Positions 36,046 through 46,795 of a stretch of DNA of 64,000 nucleotides are shown here, in pieces. The notes beneath the pieces were generated by a model. The model ran no database searches and was not told where the DNA came from. It saw only the letters and a program-made list of their open reading frames with translations. Origin of the DNA: Legionella genomosp. 1. Its GTDB lineage: Bacteria > Pseudomonadota > Gammaproteobacteria > Legionellales > Legionellaceae. The stretch spans positions 28,280 through 92,279 of the forward strand of contig CAMCUM010000004.1 of assembly GCA_945878975.1 (NCBI GenBank). The letters run 5' to 3'. The position numbers and the translations under genes are program-made. Within the stretch, counting starts at the first letter, position 1, and every line of letters starts with the position of its first letter.

Positions 36046-38525
36046 AGTTTTGAAGCGCCAAAAACACCAAGCGCTGCTAGCCCACTAGCAACAAGCCCAT
36101 ATTGGAAAGTTGCTAAGGGGCAAGTGGGTAGTACCGTTGCAATCAATGGCAACACAACATTCGGTGCGATCAGGCTGAGGATCAACAAAGTCAAAGAAAT
36201 CACCCATACCGACATTAGAAATATCGTACGATAAGAAGGGAACCACGCAAATGAACTGTCCAGTTCGACATCATGTTCTTGACACCCCTTTGAGTTCATC
36301 CGTCCATCTCGCATAGCTGGATGATTCTGTAACTCGATTAATTTGATATAAAAGTTTCTTGGATTCACTTTCCGATCAAGAACGATACATTGCCTAATCC
36401 TACTATAAGCGCGTTGATGCGTAACACGATTCTCTAAATGGTATTGTCCAGGAAAAAGCTGTGTCATCAAAGCAGTGCAACGTTGATTAGCAGAGATACA
36501 ACCCCGGCCAGGCGCAGCAAGACTCGGCTTCAAAATAATATGCCCAAGCGATTGAGGTTTTTTGGAAATATGCACCAACACATTCGCGTGTTCTCCCAAG
36601 TTTTCATTTAAAATAATTTGAATTTTTTCTTGGTAATATCGCAGATACAGATCCACACTCGATCGATCAAATCGAGAGTTTGACAGAAGGCCCTCAGATG
36701 CCAATTGATGAAAATGATGGTATCGAATAGACTCTTTTTGAAATGCTTCATAATCGATATGTTCTGTAGGCGCCAGGGCTAAGGCACCTGCAGGGACTAA
36801 AAAAATATTGGCCTGTTGATTGACCAAAGTAGATCCAATGGGAGTCAATGACGCCTGATCGTGAATACGATGCCCTAATTCTTGAAAGCCTTGCTCCCAC
36901 ACCGAGCGTTCTGCATCATAAAGATATTCAGCATTTCCGCCTGCTGTTGCAAACCCTGTTACCGCTTTTTTCTTCTGGTCTAATTTTCCAACCGAAATTT
37001 GACCCTCTTGATTTTCAAAAACCATCACGGTTTTCCTAACACCGAGATCCGTCATCATATGCCAAGCCAATTCTGCTAAACTGGTGTGCACACACAATTG
37101 TTGGCCATTATCCGCGACAGTCACCATTCTATCTCGTAAAGAAAAAATCCGTTTCAAGCGTTGACATATGTTTGCTGCATCAGCATCTCGCGGTAATGTC
37201 ACAACCGTTGTACCGTGTTCGATAGACAATACAGGCTCAAATCCTTGCTCGCCAGAACCTTTGAATGCGCCATGGTGGTAAGTAGCATGATTTGCTCTTA
37301 CATGACCAAACGAATAAAAGCAAGCCTGTAAACTGTTTGTAATAAATTTGGAATATATGGCGTTACACACTCTATCACGTGTGAATAATACGATACGATT
37401 TTTTTTACAAGAAACAACTTGCCCATCAAACCCTAATATTGTAAACAAACGCTCTATATCATTGCCTTCTATACAAATTTGATTATCCGGCAAGAAATTC
37501 ACTTTGGGTTTCAAAGCATTTAAGAATTGTGCCGTATCACTCACGACAGCATCTGATCCATTCATTGGTTGTACTGGTAATTTAAAATCACCACATCGAT
37601 GTAAAATTCGCTGTAATACTTGTGCAATTTTCTCTGCTTCTAGTAAGTCAGGATCATGATATTTTTTTTGAATCTCTGAAATTAATGCATCTCGGCGTTG
37701 CTTAAGCATAAGAATACGAGAAGCTTTTGCCTGTGACGTATGCCCAGTACTATTGACAATATCTTCTATATCTTGATCACTAAATTGTTGAACGATGATT
37801 GCACCACGAGCATGGTACTCGCGTTGATTGACAAAATATTCTTCCCCAAAAAAATCTTGAATTTGTTGAATATTATGCGCAAACTCTCTCCCACCCGATT
37901 GCCGATACATCCAACCATATTCAGAATTATCACTAGCTAACAAAAATAATGAAATCCTATCAGCTGCTAGATTAATCGTGTCTTCTTTTTGAAAACCCTG
38001 GGAACGGAAACCAATACAAAGTGTCCCACCCAAATCAACATAAAAAACACGTTTATCACGATCCATGACAAAATTTTCACCTAGCACATTGACTAGATCG
38101 CGATTACCTAACCAAGCATGCATCATCAAACTACAAAAAACGGGTTCTTTACTGGAGAAAGGCAAACGATGAAACGCTTCTTTTGTACAATTGCTCGTAC
38201 CAGGTAGAATAGCTGATGCCAAATATACAAAACCGCGTTGATCTTCCACCGCGAAGATATCTGGGACTAAAACACCCGCATGTTTGCATAGTTTTGCTGC
38301 TAAAACCTCATCCCAAACCCGCCAATTGCCCTCAAGCGACGCACCCAGCGGTCTTTTAATGAGATAATCTTTTCCTGTGAAAGGATCTCTCCCAATAAAA
38401 CCAGGACACATCCCTCCTTTTTTTGCTTTTTCAGTTTTTTTTATATACGATTCTAAGCGTTTAGGTGGCGTGCGTTCGCTTTGTATAGGTATGCATACAA
38501 GTCCCCCCCCCCATACAACCCTCAT
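35991..38525 (-). CDS. Putative atypical kinase-fold protein with membrane tail, effector candidate
   Basis: The N-terminal 200 residues carry a motif set like HipA/PI3-4-kinase-type folds: Lys57 (DYLIKRP), Glu73 (WDEVLAAKL), a catalytic-loop-like GNRDLVN (140-146, Asp143 and Asn146) and a metal-ligand-like DLGG (Asp164). The middle (about 300-700) is unrecognised. Two hydrophobic segments near 767-799 and 806-826 close the 844-aa chain. No signal peptide. The start ATG at 38525 has no ribosome site and is followed at once by a G10 tract, so start and expression are uncertain. Orphan gene beside accessory genes. Kinase activity and secretion are inference. Confidence 0.6.
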   Translation of the reverse strand: MRVVWGGGLVCIPIQSERTPPKRLESYIKKTEKAKKGGMCPGFIGRDPFTGKDYLIKRPLGASLEGNWRVWDEVLAAKLCKHAGVLVPDIFAVEDQRGFVYLASAILPGTSNCTKEAFHRLPFSSKEPVFCSLMMHAWLGNRDLVNVLGENFVMDRDKRVFYVDLGGTLCIGFRSQGFQKEDTINLAADRISLFLLASDNSEYGWMYRQSGGREFAHNIQQIQDFFGEEYFVNQREYHARGAIIVQQFSDQDIEDIVNSTGHTSQAKASRILMLKQRRDALISEIQKKYHDPDLLEAEKIAQVLQRILHRCGDFKLPVQPMNGSDAVVSDTAQFLNALKPKVNFLPDNQICIEGNDIERLFTILGFDGQVVSCKKNRIVLFTRDRVCNAIYSKFITNSLQACFYSFGHVRANHATYHHGAFKGSGEQGFEPVLSIEHGTTVVTLPRDADAANICQRLKRIFSLRDRMVTVADNGQQLCVHTSLAELAWHMMTDLGVRKTVMVFENQEGQISVGKLDQKKKAVTGFATAGGNAEYLYDAERSVWEQGFQELGHRIHDQASLTPIGSTLVNQQANIFLVPAGALALAPTEHIDYEAFQKESIRYHHFHQLASEGLLSNSRFDRSSVDLYLRYYQEKIQIILNENLGEHANVLVHISKKPQSLGHIILKPSLAAPGRGCISANQRCTALMTQLFPGQYHLENRVTHQRAYSRIRQCIVLDRKVNPRNFYIKLIELQNHPAMRDGRMNSKGCQEHDVELDSSFAWFPSYRTIFLMSVWVISLTLLILSLIAPNVVLPLIATVLPTCPLATFQYGLVASGLAALGVFGASKLQQCLWDVSSQATVANRS
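38503..38512 (-). repeat. G10 homopolymer near the 5' end of the 844-aa gene
   Basis: Ten consecutive G on the coding strand begin 13 nt after the first base of the presumed ATG. Slippage of one base would put the coding frame out of register with the ATG. It is the longest G/C run I see in the window. Confidence 0.8.
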
Positions 38526-38602
38526 ATTTTAACACGATGACTTTTTTTTATCCACAAAAGCATTCAACTACTTATATTTCTATAGAATTTTTATAGTAAG
38601 CC

Positions 38603-38611
38603 TGCTATACT
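38603..38611 (+). promoter_or_regulatory. Extended -10 promoter of the MFS-MFS-deoB operon
   Basis: TGCTATACT, 38 nt before the first MFS start codon. Confidence 0.5.
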
Positions 38612-38648
38612 ATGCGCGGTTCCAACCCTCCAGTAATTGGGAGCAATT

Positions 38649-39926
38649 TTGGCACATCAGACTAGTACATCTTGCTCGTATTCTCTAGGAAAATCATGGC
38701 TGGTTTGTCTGACGGCCGGTTTATTTTTCTTTTATGAATTTTTTCAACTCAATATCTTTGATGTCATCAACCCTAGTTTGCAAGCTGACTTTCATGTCCA
38801 TGCTGCAGAATTGAGTTGGATGTCCAGCTCATTCGTTTGGGCAAATGTGTTGTTTCTTTTGCCGGCCGGGTTTATTTTAGATCATTACCCAGTGCGCTCC
38901 GTTATCTTATCCGCAATGAGTATCTGTATTTTGGGAACGATTGGCTTCTCTATAAGCCATACCTTCATCTGGGCAGCTTTTTTTCACGCTTTAACGGGGA
39001 TTGGCAATGCATTTTGTTTCCTGGCTTGTGTGGTATTAGTCGCCCGCTGGTTTCTCCCTGCGCAACAAGCATTGGTCATAGGGTGTATTGTGACAATGGC
39101 TTTTCTGGGTGGCATGATGGCGCATACCCCTTTTGCTTATTTGGCCATGCATTGGGGTTGGCGTGCGGCCATGGGATGGGATGTCCTTCTCGGGTTAGTA
39201 TTCTTAATTTTAATTGCAAGAATTGTGCATAACCCACCCCAAATGACCACCAGCACAGCACGAACCCAATCCTGGTTCAAGGATCTCGCGTATGCCGCAC
39301 TGAACCCACAAAATTGGTTAGCCGGACTTTACACCGCTTGCCTCAACCTACCCATCATGGTGCTCTGTGCTTTGTGGGGCAATACTTATCTGCAAACAGT
39401 GCATGGCTTACCTCATTTGACCGCTGCGAATATTGTCAGCTTGATATTCATTGGTAGTATCTTTGGCTGCCCATTGATGGGGTGGCTCTCCGATCAGCAA
39501 GGACTCCGTAAACCCATCATGATTGGCGGCGCACTTTGTACTGGGCTAACCCTGCTACCATTGTGCATTCATTTTGAACTATCTGTTTTTGAGCTTGCGG
39601 TGATCTTCTTTGCCTTGGGCTTGTTTACCAGTACCCAAGTGATTTCTTATCCTTTAATTGCAGAAAGCAATCCTCCGACTTACACCGGATCAGCAACAGG
39701 CCTAGCATCCGTGCTTATTATGGGCTCTGCGGGCTTAGCACAAGTTTTATTCGGCTGGTTGATGATGTATCACAGCCACCACGCACCTGTACAAATTGCC
39801 GATTTACGTTATGCATTTTGGATCTTCCCTTTTGCCACGGCAGTGGCTCTCACGGCAGGCCTCGCATTACGTGAAACACATTGTAAATCATTAAAAAATT
39901 GGAGTGGAAATGGATATGGCGCGTGA
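38649..39926 (+). CDS. MFS transporter, Pht-like (first of pair)
   Basis: A 12-helix major facilitator carrier of about 425 aa. MFS signature residues follow helix 2 (GFILDHYPVRS) and helix 8 (GWLSDQQGLRKP). The best-supported start is TTG 38649 with GGGAG 5 nt upstream; an in-frame TTG at 38637 is the alternative. It is about 40% similar by eye to the next gene, with the shared starts LFFFYEF and ends LRETHC. Coupling with deoB suggests nucleosides as substrate, as shown for Legionella PhtC/PhtD; amino acids are an alternative. Confidence 0.88.
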   Translation: MAHQTSTSCSYSLGKSWLVCLTAGLFFFYEFFQLNIFDVINPSLQADFHVHAAELSWMSSSFVWANVLFLLPAGFILDHYPVRSVILSAMSICILGTIGFSISHTFIWAAFFHALTGIGNAFCFLACVVLVARWFLPAQQALVIGCIVTMAFLGGMMAHTPFAYLAMHWGWRAAMGWDVLLGLVFLILIARIVHNPPQMTTSTARTQSWFKDLAYAALNPQNWLAGLYTACLNLPIMVLCALWGNTYLQTVHGLPHLTAANIVSLIFIGSIFGCPLMGWLSDQQGLRKPIMIGGALCTGLTLLPLCIHFELSVFELAVIFFALGLFTSTQVISYPLIAESNPPTYTGSATGLASVLIMGSAGLAQVLFGWLMMYHSHHAPVQIADLRYAFWIFPFATAVALTAGLALRETHCKSLKNWSGNGYGA

Positions 39927-41187
39927 CTATCGAAATGAGTCCTCCTCAAGTAAAAAAACTTGGTTACCTTGGTGTATTTGTTTTGCGGCCTCTTTATTTT
40001 TCTTTTATGAATTTATCCAGGGCAACATGTTTGCTTCCATTGCTGACGATATCATGCAAGATTTTCATATCCAAGCAGACAAATTGACCTATTTATCTAG
40101 TGTCTATTACTTATCAAATGTCTTATTCTTATTTGTAGCCAGCGTCATTCTCGATCGATACTCTGCGAAAAAAACCATTTTATTCGCCATGCTATCCTGT
40201 GTTGCGAGTACTTTTGTGTTGGCGTATGTCCACTCTTTCTTCCTAGCGTTGATATGTCGATTTATTACTGGGATTGGCAGCGCTTTTTGTTTCTTAGGCC
40301 CGATTCGGATTGCTTCCAATTGGTTTCCGCCGAAACGCATGGCCTTGATCACAGGGTTGATTGTTACTATTGCGATGACAGGTGGGATGTTGGCTCAATA
40401 TCCTTTAACAAAATTGGTTCTCTACATAGGCTGGCGCGCTGCGATGGTGTGGTTGGGTTGGTTAGGATTATGTATTCTGGGTTTGATGATGGTCTTTATT
40501 CAAGACAAACCTCACACCGGTCCAACAGTTCCTAAGATTAGCATTTTAGACAGTGCTAAAATCGCTTATTTGAATCTACAAACTCTGCGTGCAGCCTGTT
40601 ATGCAAGTTTGATGAACATGGCAGTTGCTGTATTTGGCGCCGTCATGGGCTCATTATATTTGATGCAACGTTTGGATATTCCCAAGGAAAAAGCCTCATT
40701 GATCAACTCTATGTTGTTTTTAGGAGCGATTGTAGGCGGACCATTGATGGGTTGGATCTCAGACAAATTGGGCTTACGTATTCTGCCTATGCGCGTCGGT
40801 GCCTGGGCATCTTTACTGACTGTCCTTGCTATTTTGTACCTGCCTGTCACATATAGCAGCATGCTAGTACTGTTCTTCATGCTGGGCTTGCTTACCGCTT
40901 CACAAGTCATTTCTTATGCATTGGTTGCCGAGTCTAATTCCTCTGCCATCACTGCGACAGCCGTCAGTATTGTCTCTATCCTCACTCAAAGCGGCTACAT
41001 TGTCTTTCAAAAGATTTTTTCCGTCTTAATGCTACATCATGGCGAAATGACCATGCACAATGGCATTCCTGTTTATTCACTTCATGACTATCAATATGCC
41101 GCCATTATTTTGCCTATAGGCTTAGTCGGAGCCATTTGCATGATGTGGGGTCTTCGAGAAACGCATTGCCGCCGGACACAGCCATGA
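39910..41187 (+). CDS. MFS transporter, Pht-like (second of pair)
   Basis: Paralogue of the preceding carrier: 12 predicted helices, [15 protein letters not shown] after helix 2 and [13 protein letters not shown] after helix 8, ending [11 protein letters not shown]. The ATG at 39910 has GGAG 5 nt upstream and overlaps the end of the first carrier by 17 nt; its own end overlaps the deoB ATG (ATGA). The three genes are therefore one translationally coupled unit. Probably an inner-membrane uptake system for a host-derived small metabolite. Confidence 0.88.
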   Translation: MDMARDYRNESSSSKKTWLPWCICFAASLFFFYEFIQGNMFASIADDIMQDFHIQADKLTYLSSVYYLSNVLFLFVASVILDRYSAKKTILFAMLSCVASTFVLAYVHSFFLALICRFITGIGSAFCFLGPIRIASNWFPPKRMALITGLIVTIAMTGGMLAQYPLTKLVLYIGWRAAMVWLGWLGLCILGLMMVFIQDKPHTGPTVPKISILDSAKIAYLNLQTLRAACYASLMNMAVAVFGAVMGSLYLMQRLDIPKEKASLINSMLFLGAIVGGPLMGWISDKLGLRILPMRVGAWASLLTVLAILYLPVTYSSMLVLFFMLGLLTASQVISYALVAESNSSAITATAVSIVSILTQSGYIVFQKIFSVLMLHHGEMTMHNGIPVYSLHDYQYAAIILPIGLVGAICMMWGLRETHCRRTQP

Positions 41188-42407
41188 CCTTACCCTCCGT
41201 CTGTATTTTAGTTTTAGACTCTTTGGGCATCGGCGCAAGTTTGGATGCCGAGTCTTATGGCGATACAAAAGCCAACACATTTGGACATATTGTTGAAGCT
41301 TGTCGCGCTGGTCGCGCTGACAAAGCAGGCTTGCGCTCTGGACCGTTACATATCCCTAATTTGGCCCGCCGCGGCTTATATCATGCTGCTATTGCTAGCT
41401 CGGGCGTCGATTTATATGATTTAGCCACATTGCCACAACCTCAAGGATATTTTGGCTATGCAGTAGAACAAAGTTTGGGGAAAGACACACCAAGCGGGCA
41501 TTGGGAAATCGCTGGCGTACCAGCTTTGTTTCCCTGGGGTTATTTTCCACAAGAAACACCTTGTTTCCCTCCCGATTTGATCCAGGCTTTTATCCAACAA
41601 GGAAAGATTCCTGGTGTGCTCGGTCAAACCCATGCTTCCGGTACTGAAATCATTAACGAATACGGGGCAGAACATATTCAGACGGGTTGTCCTATTGTGT
41701 ATACCTCTGCTGATAGTGTGTTTCAAATTGCGGCGCATGAGCAGCATTTTGGCTTAGAGCGATTGTATGCTTTATGCGAATTAGCCCGTACTTTGGTGGA
41801 TCCTTTGCTTATCGGACGCGTCATAGCCAGACCATTTGTTGGCGAAGCGCCTCATTTCAAACGGACTGGGAACCGCAAGGATTACGCGACGCCTCCGCCC
41901 AAACCTACCCTATTGGATCACCTCTGTCATGCTGGTCGCGACGTCATCAGCATCGGTAAAATATCTGATATTTTTGCACATTGTGGTATCACACAAGCAA
42001 TCAAAGCAGACGGTAATATGGCGCTATTCGATGCCACGCTTGCCGCGGTACGCACGGCCAAACCCGGCAGCCTGATATTTAGTAATTTTGTGGATTTTGA
42101 CTCATCCTACGGACACCGTCGAGACACAACAGGCTATGCGCACGCATTAGAGGAATTTGACGCACGCTTGCCCGAACTAGACGCGGTACTAGGCCAGAAT
42201 GATTGGCTGGTGATCACCGCTGATCATGGCTGCGATCCCACCCAACCCGGCTCGGATCATACACGAGAACACATCCCCGTATTAGTCTATGGCCCCAGCA
42301 CGCCCAGTCAATTCGTAGGAAGACGCGACACATTTGCCGATATCGGTCAAAGCATTGCCGAGCATCTTGGTATTGCGCCGTTGGATTTTGGAAACTCATT
42401 TATCTAA
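41184..42407 (+). CDS. deoB: Phosphopentomutase
   Basis: Interconverts (deoxy)ribose 1- and 5-phosphate, linking nucleoside salvage to pentose metabolism. Alkaline-phosphatase-superfamily metal motifs are intact: [12 protein letters not shown] at the start and [19 protein letters not shown] at the end; the phospho-acceptor loop is [12 protein letters not shown]. 407 aa from ATG 41184, the same length as E. coli DeoB. No deoA, deoC or deoD nearby; the partner genes here are two carriers. Confidence 0.95.
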   Translation: MTLPSVCILVLDSLGIGASLDAESYGDTKANTFGHIVEACRAGRADKAGLRSGPLHIPNLARRGLYHAAIASSGVDLYDLATLPQPQGYFGYAVEQSLGKDTPSGHWEIAGVPALFPWGYFPQETPCFPPDLIQAFIQQGKIPGVLGQTHASGTEIINEYGAEHIQTGCPIVYTSADSVFQIAAHEQHFGLERLYALCELARTLVDPLLIGRVIARPFVGEAPHFKRTGNRKDYATPPPKPTLLDHLCHAGRDVISIGKISDIFAHCGITQAIKADGNMALFDATLAAVRTAKPGSLIFSNFVDFDSSYGHRRDTTGYAHALEEFDARLPELDAVLGQNDWLVITADHGCDPTQPGSDHTREHIPVLVYGPSTPSQFVGRRDTFADIGQSIAEHLGIAPLDFGNSFI

Positions 42408-42487
42408 AATGCTATAGCATAAAAATCTAAAACTCATTCGTGAAAGATATACTATACTAATAATATTATTATCCTCTGATCCTCTTA

Positions 42488-45172
42488 ATGAAAAACCGAG
42501 TGCTATCAAGACTATTTCCGAAAGACCCACCATCTTATCCTCGTATGGCCGAGTTCATTGCAAACACGCATCGAGAATGGGAAGATTTATATGATAAGGA
42601 CAAACCAAGATTTGCGCCATACGTCACAAATAAACTGGCGCACCACTTTGGCATATCCAAACTACTTGATGCAAAAATTTTAAAATTTGGTCAGCATTGT
42701 TTAGAATGGATTTATGATACACCTCCCATCAGTTCCAGACTGATCCTCTGCGGATCTAAAGCCTCCATCACCGATCCCCAACCTGGCGATACCATCCTCA
42801 CACCAGAAGGCGTATGGCAGATTGATTCTGATTTCCAAGAGTTGCTCCTCAGCAAAAAAGACATGGCAAAATATATTCCAGAGGATCTACAACCCAAAGA
42901 AAATACGCCCTTAGAACAGCTACTTATCAACGATGATCAAACCACGGATGCTAGTGATTCGCCTGAAATAGAAAAGAGCAAACGATTAACCACAGCATTA
43001 AATCAAATGATTCTTGCAAAAGGCCATGGGTTATATCTTAGCTCGCAAGCCACCAAAGAAAGAACCGCAAGCATCATTCAGTCAGTCCTTAAAGATCAGA
43101 TCACACCAACCATACAATATCGCGGCCTAACAAAACCTCTATTGCAGAAACTCCACCTAAAATCAGATATTCAATTCATGCATCTTGCTCATCAATACTC
43201 CGAAGATTGCATTCGATTCTTCGAATCCCGCAAAGTCAAGAGTATCGAGAATCCTGTAGATGCTGACGACATGATCGAATATCAAAATGCCTTGCTATCC
43301 AGAAGGCTAGAACTTCATCATTTGTCCGATGCTCAACTTAATGATCTAGCATATCTGAATCGCACATACGAGCCACTTTTCAGCTCAAGAATCATCTGCG
43401 GAGAATCAAGGAAGCAGGTAAGCAGTTCTGTCACACTCCAAAAAGGAGACACCATCCTCTTACCAGACGGTATTTTGCAAATCGATTATGCTGGCAATGT
43501 TACGTGTTTTCTCGATCAAAAAGCCATGGCAACACAAAGTTTGCTAACGCAGCATCTCGCGGACACCAACGCAACCGTAACAACCATGAACACAGGGGAA
43601 AATCCAAAATTAACGGAGGCACTCAATAGTGCGCTTGAAAACAAGATGCCTTCCGCAATGTACATAGGTTCAGAATTAAAAGAAGAAGCCAAAGAAAAAA
43701 TGGATTTTCAGCAAACAGTCTCTTCTGTTATCCAAACTGAACTAGACCGACGCCAAACAAAAGATCTCCTCGTTTTAAAAACCTTAGGCTTAAAAAACGA
43801 TGCTGAGTTTATGCATTATTCGGAACGCTTATATTCTGATTTTCTTGGTCCATGGATCATTCAGAATCCGAATGCCCCTCAGGATACGTTCCCCAGCGCG
43901 GCTTATGCTCATTACCTCACAAAACATATCCAACAATCGCTTGGTGAAAGTCTTACAGATTTATCGGATAAAAAACTCAGATTATTACGCAGACAATGTA
44001 AGGTATGGTCGCCCAAGATTTCACCCAGAATTCTGTGTTGCCATACCATTCCTGATGATTATCAGATTGGAGACACCCTAATTTTACCGAATGGGGTTTA
44101 CCAAATGCGCATGAATTCGGCTGGCAAGATTATAAAAGAGACCCTTATTGATGCACAGAACATGAGCATGACCAAGCATCTCGGACTCTTGCGACATCTC
44201 CCTCCCGCCCAAACAGATGTCCTCATCTTAGATAGGCATAGTAAAAAACTTGAAAAAGAAGCACATACGACCTTACGTCAATCTTTAAATGCTATCATTC
44301 TCACAAAACCAAAAGGCATGTATCTGGTTAACATTGCAAATCATTCAGATAACTCTTATGGCGCTATCCCCATTGCTTTAAAGAAAATAGTAAAGGCAGA
44401 GTTACATACTAGGCTCTTACGTCAGTATCAAAACCAGCATAGGCAAACCACTTTTCTTAAGTTTTCAGGATTTTTTCAGTCTACCAACAAGGCGATACCC
44501 AGTGCATCCTCTCAGATGGATACCAAACAATTGCATGCTGCAACACAACGTTTGCGCGCTTTACAAAACCAAGATCCGCTTGATACCGACCTGGAAGCCC
44601 GCAAAACAACAGAAAATTCGCAAAAAATGGACACAAAAACCCTCCGAGCAGCGGCGGAACATTTAAAATATTTACAAAAAGCAGATCCTATTGTGCAAAC
44701 AGTAACACCGTCTCCTGCTTCGATGTTGATCCACAGTCGCACGCCAGCAAAGCGCCCACGTATTTTAGAGCAGGTCGAAAGCGCTATCCAGGAAGTAGTC
44801 ACCGAACTCCAAATCACAGCAGGCAAGGATTCTTACAAACCATTTAGAGATGAAAAAAAGCAAACCATTCAAGTTTTACGTGGTAAAAGCAATACCCTCT
44901 ACATGGAAGCCAGCACCGAATCCGTTGTCATATACAAACCTCTGTTGAAAGCAAAAATGGACGACCGCAACAAAGCAGAATTATTTTTACAAGCATTAGG
45001 TGTCCCACCTGCACTCGGTAAACCTGATATTATCGTACGTGGCGGCAACCATGCTTTACGCAAAGCCATACGCCAATTATTTCAAGAGTACCAACAGACG
45101 GAACAATTACTTGAAATAGAAGGTTCAGAAAGAACTGAAAGTGATAGAGATTCGTTTTCCAGTCAAAAATAG
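42488..45172 (+). CDS. Large three-repeat protein, effector candidate
   Basis: Unrecognised 894-aa soluble protein. Three divergent copies of a module of about 210 residues can be traced by their anchor SSRLILCG/SSRIICG/SPRILCC, followed by GDTILTPEGVWQ, GDTILLPDGILQ and GDTLILPNGVYQ, then LTTALNQMILAKGHGLYL, LTEALNSALENKMPSAMYI and LRQSLNAIILTKPKGMYLV. A shorter doubled motif (MDTKQLHAATQRLRALQ, MDTKTLRAAAEHLKYLQ) lies near 680-735. The end is Glu/Ser-rich (LEIEGSERTESDRD), as in many Dot/Icm substrates. No signal peptide or membrane span. Function unknown. Confidence 0.8.
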   Translation: MKNRVLSRLFPKDPPSYPRMAEFIANTHREWEDLYDKDKPRFAPYVTNKLAHHFGISKLLDAKILKFGQHCLEWIYDTPPISSRLILCGSKASITDPQPGDTILTPEGVWQIDSDFQELLLSKKDMAKYIPEDLQPKENTPLEQLLINDDQTTDASDSPEIEKSKRLTTALNQMILAKGHGLYLSSQATKERTASIIQSVLKDQITPTIQYRGLTKPLLQKLHLKSDIQFMHLAHQYSEDCIRFFESRKVKSIENPVDADDMIEYQNALLSRRLELHHLSDAQLNDLAYLNRTYEPLFSSRIICGESRKQVSSSVTLQKGDTILLPDGILQIDYAGNVTCFLDQKAMATQSLLTQHLADTNATVTTMNTGENPKLTEALNSALENKMPSAMYIGSELKEEAKEKMDFQQTVSSVIQTELDRRQTKDLLVLKTLGLKNDAEFMHYSERLYSDFLGPWIIQNPNAPQDTFPSAAYAHYLTKHIQQSLGESLTDLSDKKLRLLRRQCKVWSPKISPRILCCHTIPDDYQIGDTLILPNGVYQMRMNSAGKIIKETLIDAQNMSMTKHLGLLRHLPPAQTDVLILDRHSKKLEKEAHTTLRQSLNAIILTKPKGMYLVNIANHSDNSYGAIPIALKKIVKAELHTRLLRQYQNQHRQTTFLKFSGFFQSTNKAIPSASSQMDTKQLHAATQRLRALQNQDPLDTDLEARKTTENSQKMDTKTLRAAAEHLKYLQKADPIVQTVTPSPASMLIHSRTPAKRPRILEQVESAIQEVVTELQITAGKDSYKPFRDEKKQTIQVLRGKSNTLYMEASTESVVIYKPLLKAKMDDRNKAELFLQALGVPPALGKPDIIVRGGNHALRKAIRQLFQEYQQTEQLLEIEGSERTESDRDSFSSQK

Positions 45173-45176
45173 GCGA

Positions 45177-46172
45177 TTACAACACCGCCAAACGTGTTAC
45201 CAAATGCGGCCCTTGATAAATCAAACCTGTGTATAATTGTATCAATTCTGCCCCAGCTGCTAATTTTTGTTGTGCTGCATCCGGGCTATCAATACCACCT
45301 ACACCGATCAAAGCCACCTCGTTTCCAACAATTTCTTTCAATAGTCGTAAACATCCGGTCGCACGTTGTAACAATGGTTGACCACTCAAGCCACCCTTTT
45401 CTTGACCATATTCGCAATCCTGGACTCCTATGCGTGCACAAGTCGTATTCGTTGCAATCATACCATCGATATGATGTGTGACCATGATATCTGCCATCTC
45501 CTTTAACGTATCATCTGTCTCATCCGGTGAGATTTTAATGACCAATGGCACATACCGCGCATGTTGATCTGCTAAACGCAATTGCGCTTGCTTTAAGGTT
45601 TGAACCAAATGCGAAAAAAATTCTTTTTGTTGTAATTGACGTAAATCCGGGGTATTGGGAGATGAAATATTGATGGTAACGTATGACGCATAAGGATAAA
45701 CCTGATCCAAACAATACAAATAATCTTCTGTAGCATGCGCCAACGTAGTGTCTTTGCCCTTACCAATATTGACCCCGATAATGCCTTTGTAATGACTGCG
45801 CTGTAAGTTTTCTACCAACACAGCAACACCAGGGTTATTAAATCCTAAACGATTAATCAAGGCTTTGGCCTTTGGTAAGCGAAAAAGACGCGGTTTGGGA
45901 TTACCCTGTTGCGGCAACGGCGTCACGGTACCTACTTCGATAAAACCAAATCCTAATTTGGACAGTGCATCCACATATAGACCAGACTTATCAAACCCAG
46001 CCGCCAAACCCAGTGGATTAGGAAATGACAAGCCCATCACTGTGCGCATATGTTGTGTTCGAGGTTGTCTAAAACAAGCTTGCGGCACATAAGATAGTGT
46101 TTGCAATGCCAACGCATGGGCACGTTCTGGCTCGAGCAAGAACAAACCGGATCTCAGGAGAGAATATAACAT
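45177..46172 (-). CDS. pyrD: Dihydroorotate dehydrogenase (quinone), class 2
   Basis: Membrane-associated flavoenzyme of pyrimidine synthesis. The N-terminal amphipathic helix ([19 protein letters not shown]) is the class 2 membrane anchor; FMN/orotate motifs are GFDKSG, GFNNPG and the catalytic Ser in [10 protein letters not shown]. 331 aa from ATG 46172; the frame is open 63 nt further but lacks family residues. Divergent from the BON gene. Confidence 0.95.
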   Translation of the reverse strand: MLYSLLRSGLFLLEPERAHALALQTLSYVPQACFRQPRTQHMRTVMGLSFPNPLGLAAGFDKSGLYVDALSKLGFGFIEVGTVTPLPQQGNPKPRLFRLPKAKALINRLGFNNPGVAVLVENLQRSHYKGIIGVNIGKGKDTTLAHATEDYLYCLDQVYPYASYVTINISSPNTPDLRQLQQKEFFSHLVQTLKQAQLRLADQHARYVPLVIKISPDETDDTLKEMADIMVTHHIDGMIATNTTCARIGVQDCEYGQEKGGLSGQPLLQRATGCLRLLKEIVGNEVALIGVGGIDSPDAAQQKLAAGAELIQLYTGLIYQGPHLVTRLAVL

Positions 46173-46198
46173 GGCAATTACTTTAAAAATAAGTCCTG

Positions 46199-46207
46199 TG
46201 CTATAAT
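46199..46207 (+). promoter_or_regulatory. Extended -10 promoter of the BON gene
   Basis: TGCTATAAT 28 nt before the ATG at 46235; TTACTT at 46178-46183 is a weak -35 with 18-bp spacing. Confidence 0.55.
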
Positions 46208-46234
46208 CGCCACAATCCCTCTTTTTTGCAAGCA

Positions 46235-46795
46235 ATGATGCGTATAAAATCTTTGTTTTTGTTCATTATTGTTTTCATCATAACCCCTGTTTATGCCACA
46301 GATATACAAAATCTGGAGCAAAAGTGGTCTGACACAATTATCACAACCAAAATCAAAACCAAATTCACTAAAAGCACGGACCTAAATCCTTTGAAAATTT
46401 CTGTGAAGACGAAAAATGGTGTTGTGAGTCTGCGCGGCCACGCCAAAAATAACACATCTTTTGTGACAGCATTACGAATGGTTGCTGATACGCAAGGTGT
46501 CAAAGCCGTCGATACCAGCCATTTTGACATCAAATCGGTCAATTCAAGCTTCACCGATGCATATATTACCGCTAAAGTAGAAGCCGCCATTTTGGAAGCC
46601 AAAGTATTTGATGATGAATCCATACCTTTGGTGGGCATCAATGCCTCTACCAATAATGGGATCGTGACGCTCACTGGCACGGTCAAGAGCGAACACGCCA
46701 TCACAGTCATATTGCGTCGCACGCATCACGTTCGTGGTGTTAAAAAAATAAAATCATACGTAAAAATAGCTGAAACAACGAGTAGCAAACCATGA
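46235..46795 (+). CDS. Exported BON-domain protein, OsmY-like
   Basis: Signal peptide (about 1-22, ending PVYA) followed by two BON domains, each with the pattern of an alpha helix then [12 protein letters not shown] (first) and [14 protein letters not shown] (second). BON proteins such as OsmY and DolP bind lipid or act as periplasmic chaperones. 186 aa. Starts at ATG 46235 or the adjacent ATG 46238. Its stop overlaps the next gene (ATGA). Confidence 0.88.
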   Translation: MMRIKSLFLFIIVFIITPVYATDIQNLEQKWSDTIITTKIKTKFTKSTDLNPLKISVKTKNGVVSLRGHAKNNTSFVTALRMVADTQGVKAVDTSHFDIKSVNSSFTDAYITAKVEAAILEAKVFDDESIPLVGINASTNNGIVTLTGTVKSEHAITVILRRTHHVRGVKKIKSYVKIAETTSSKP

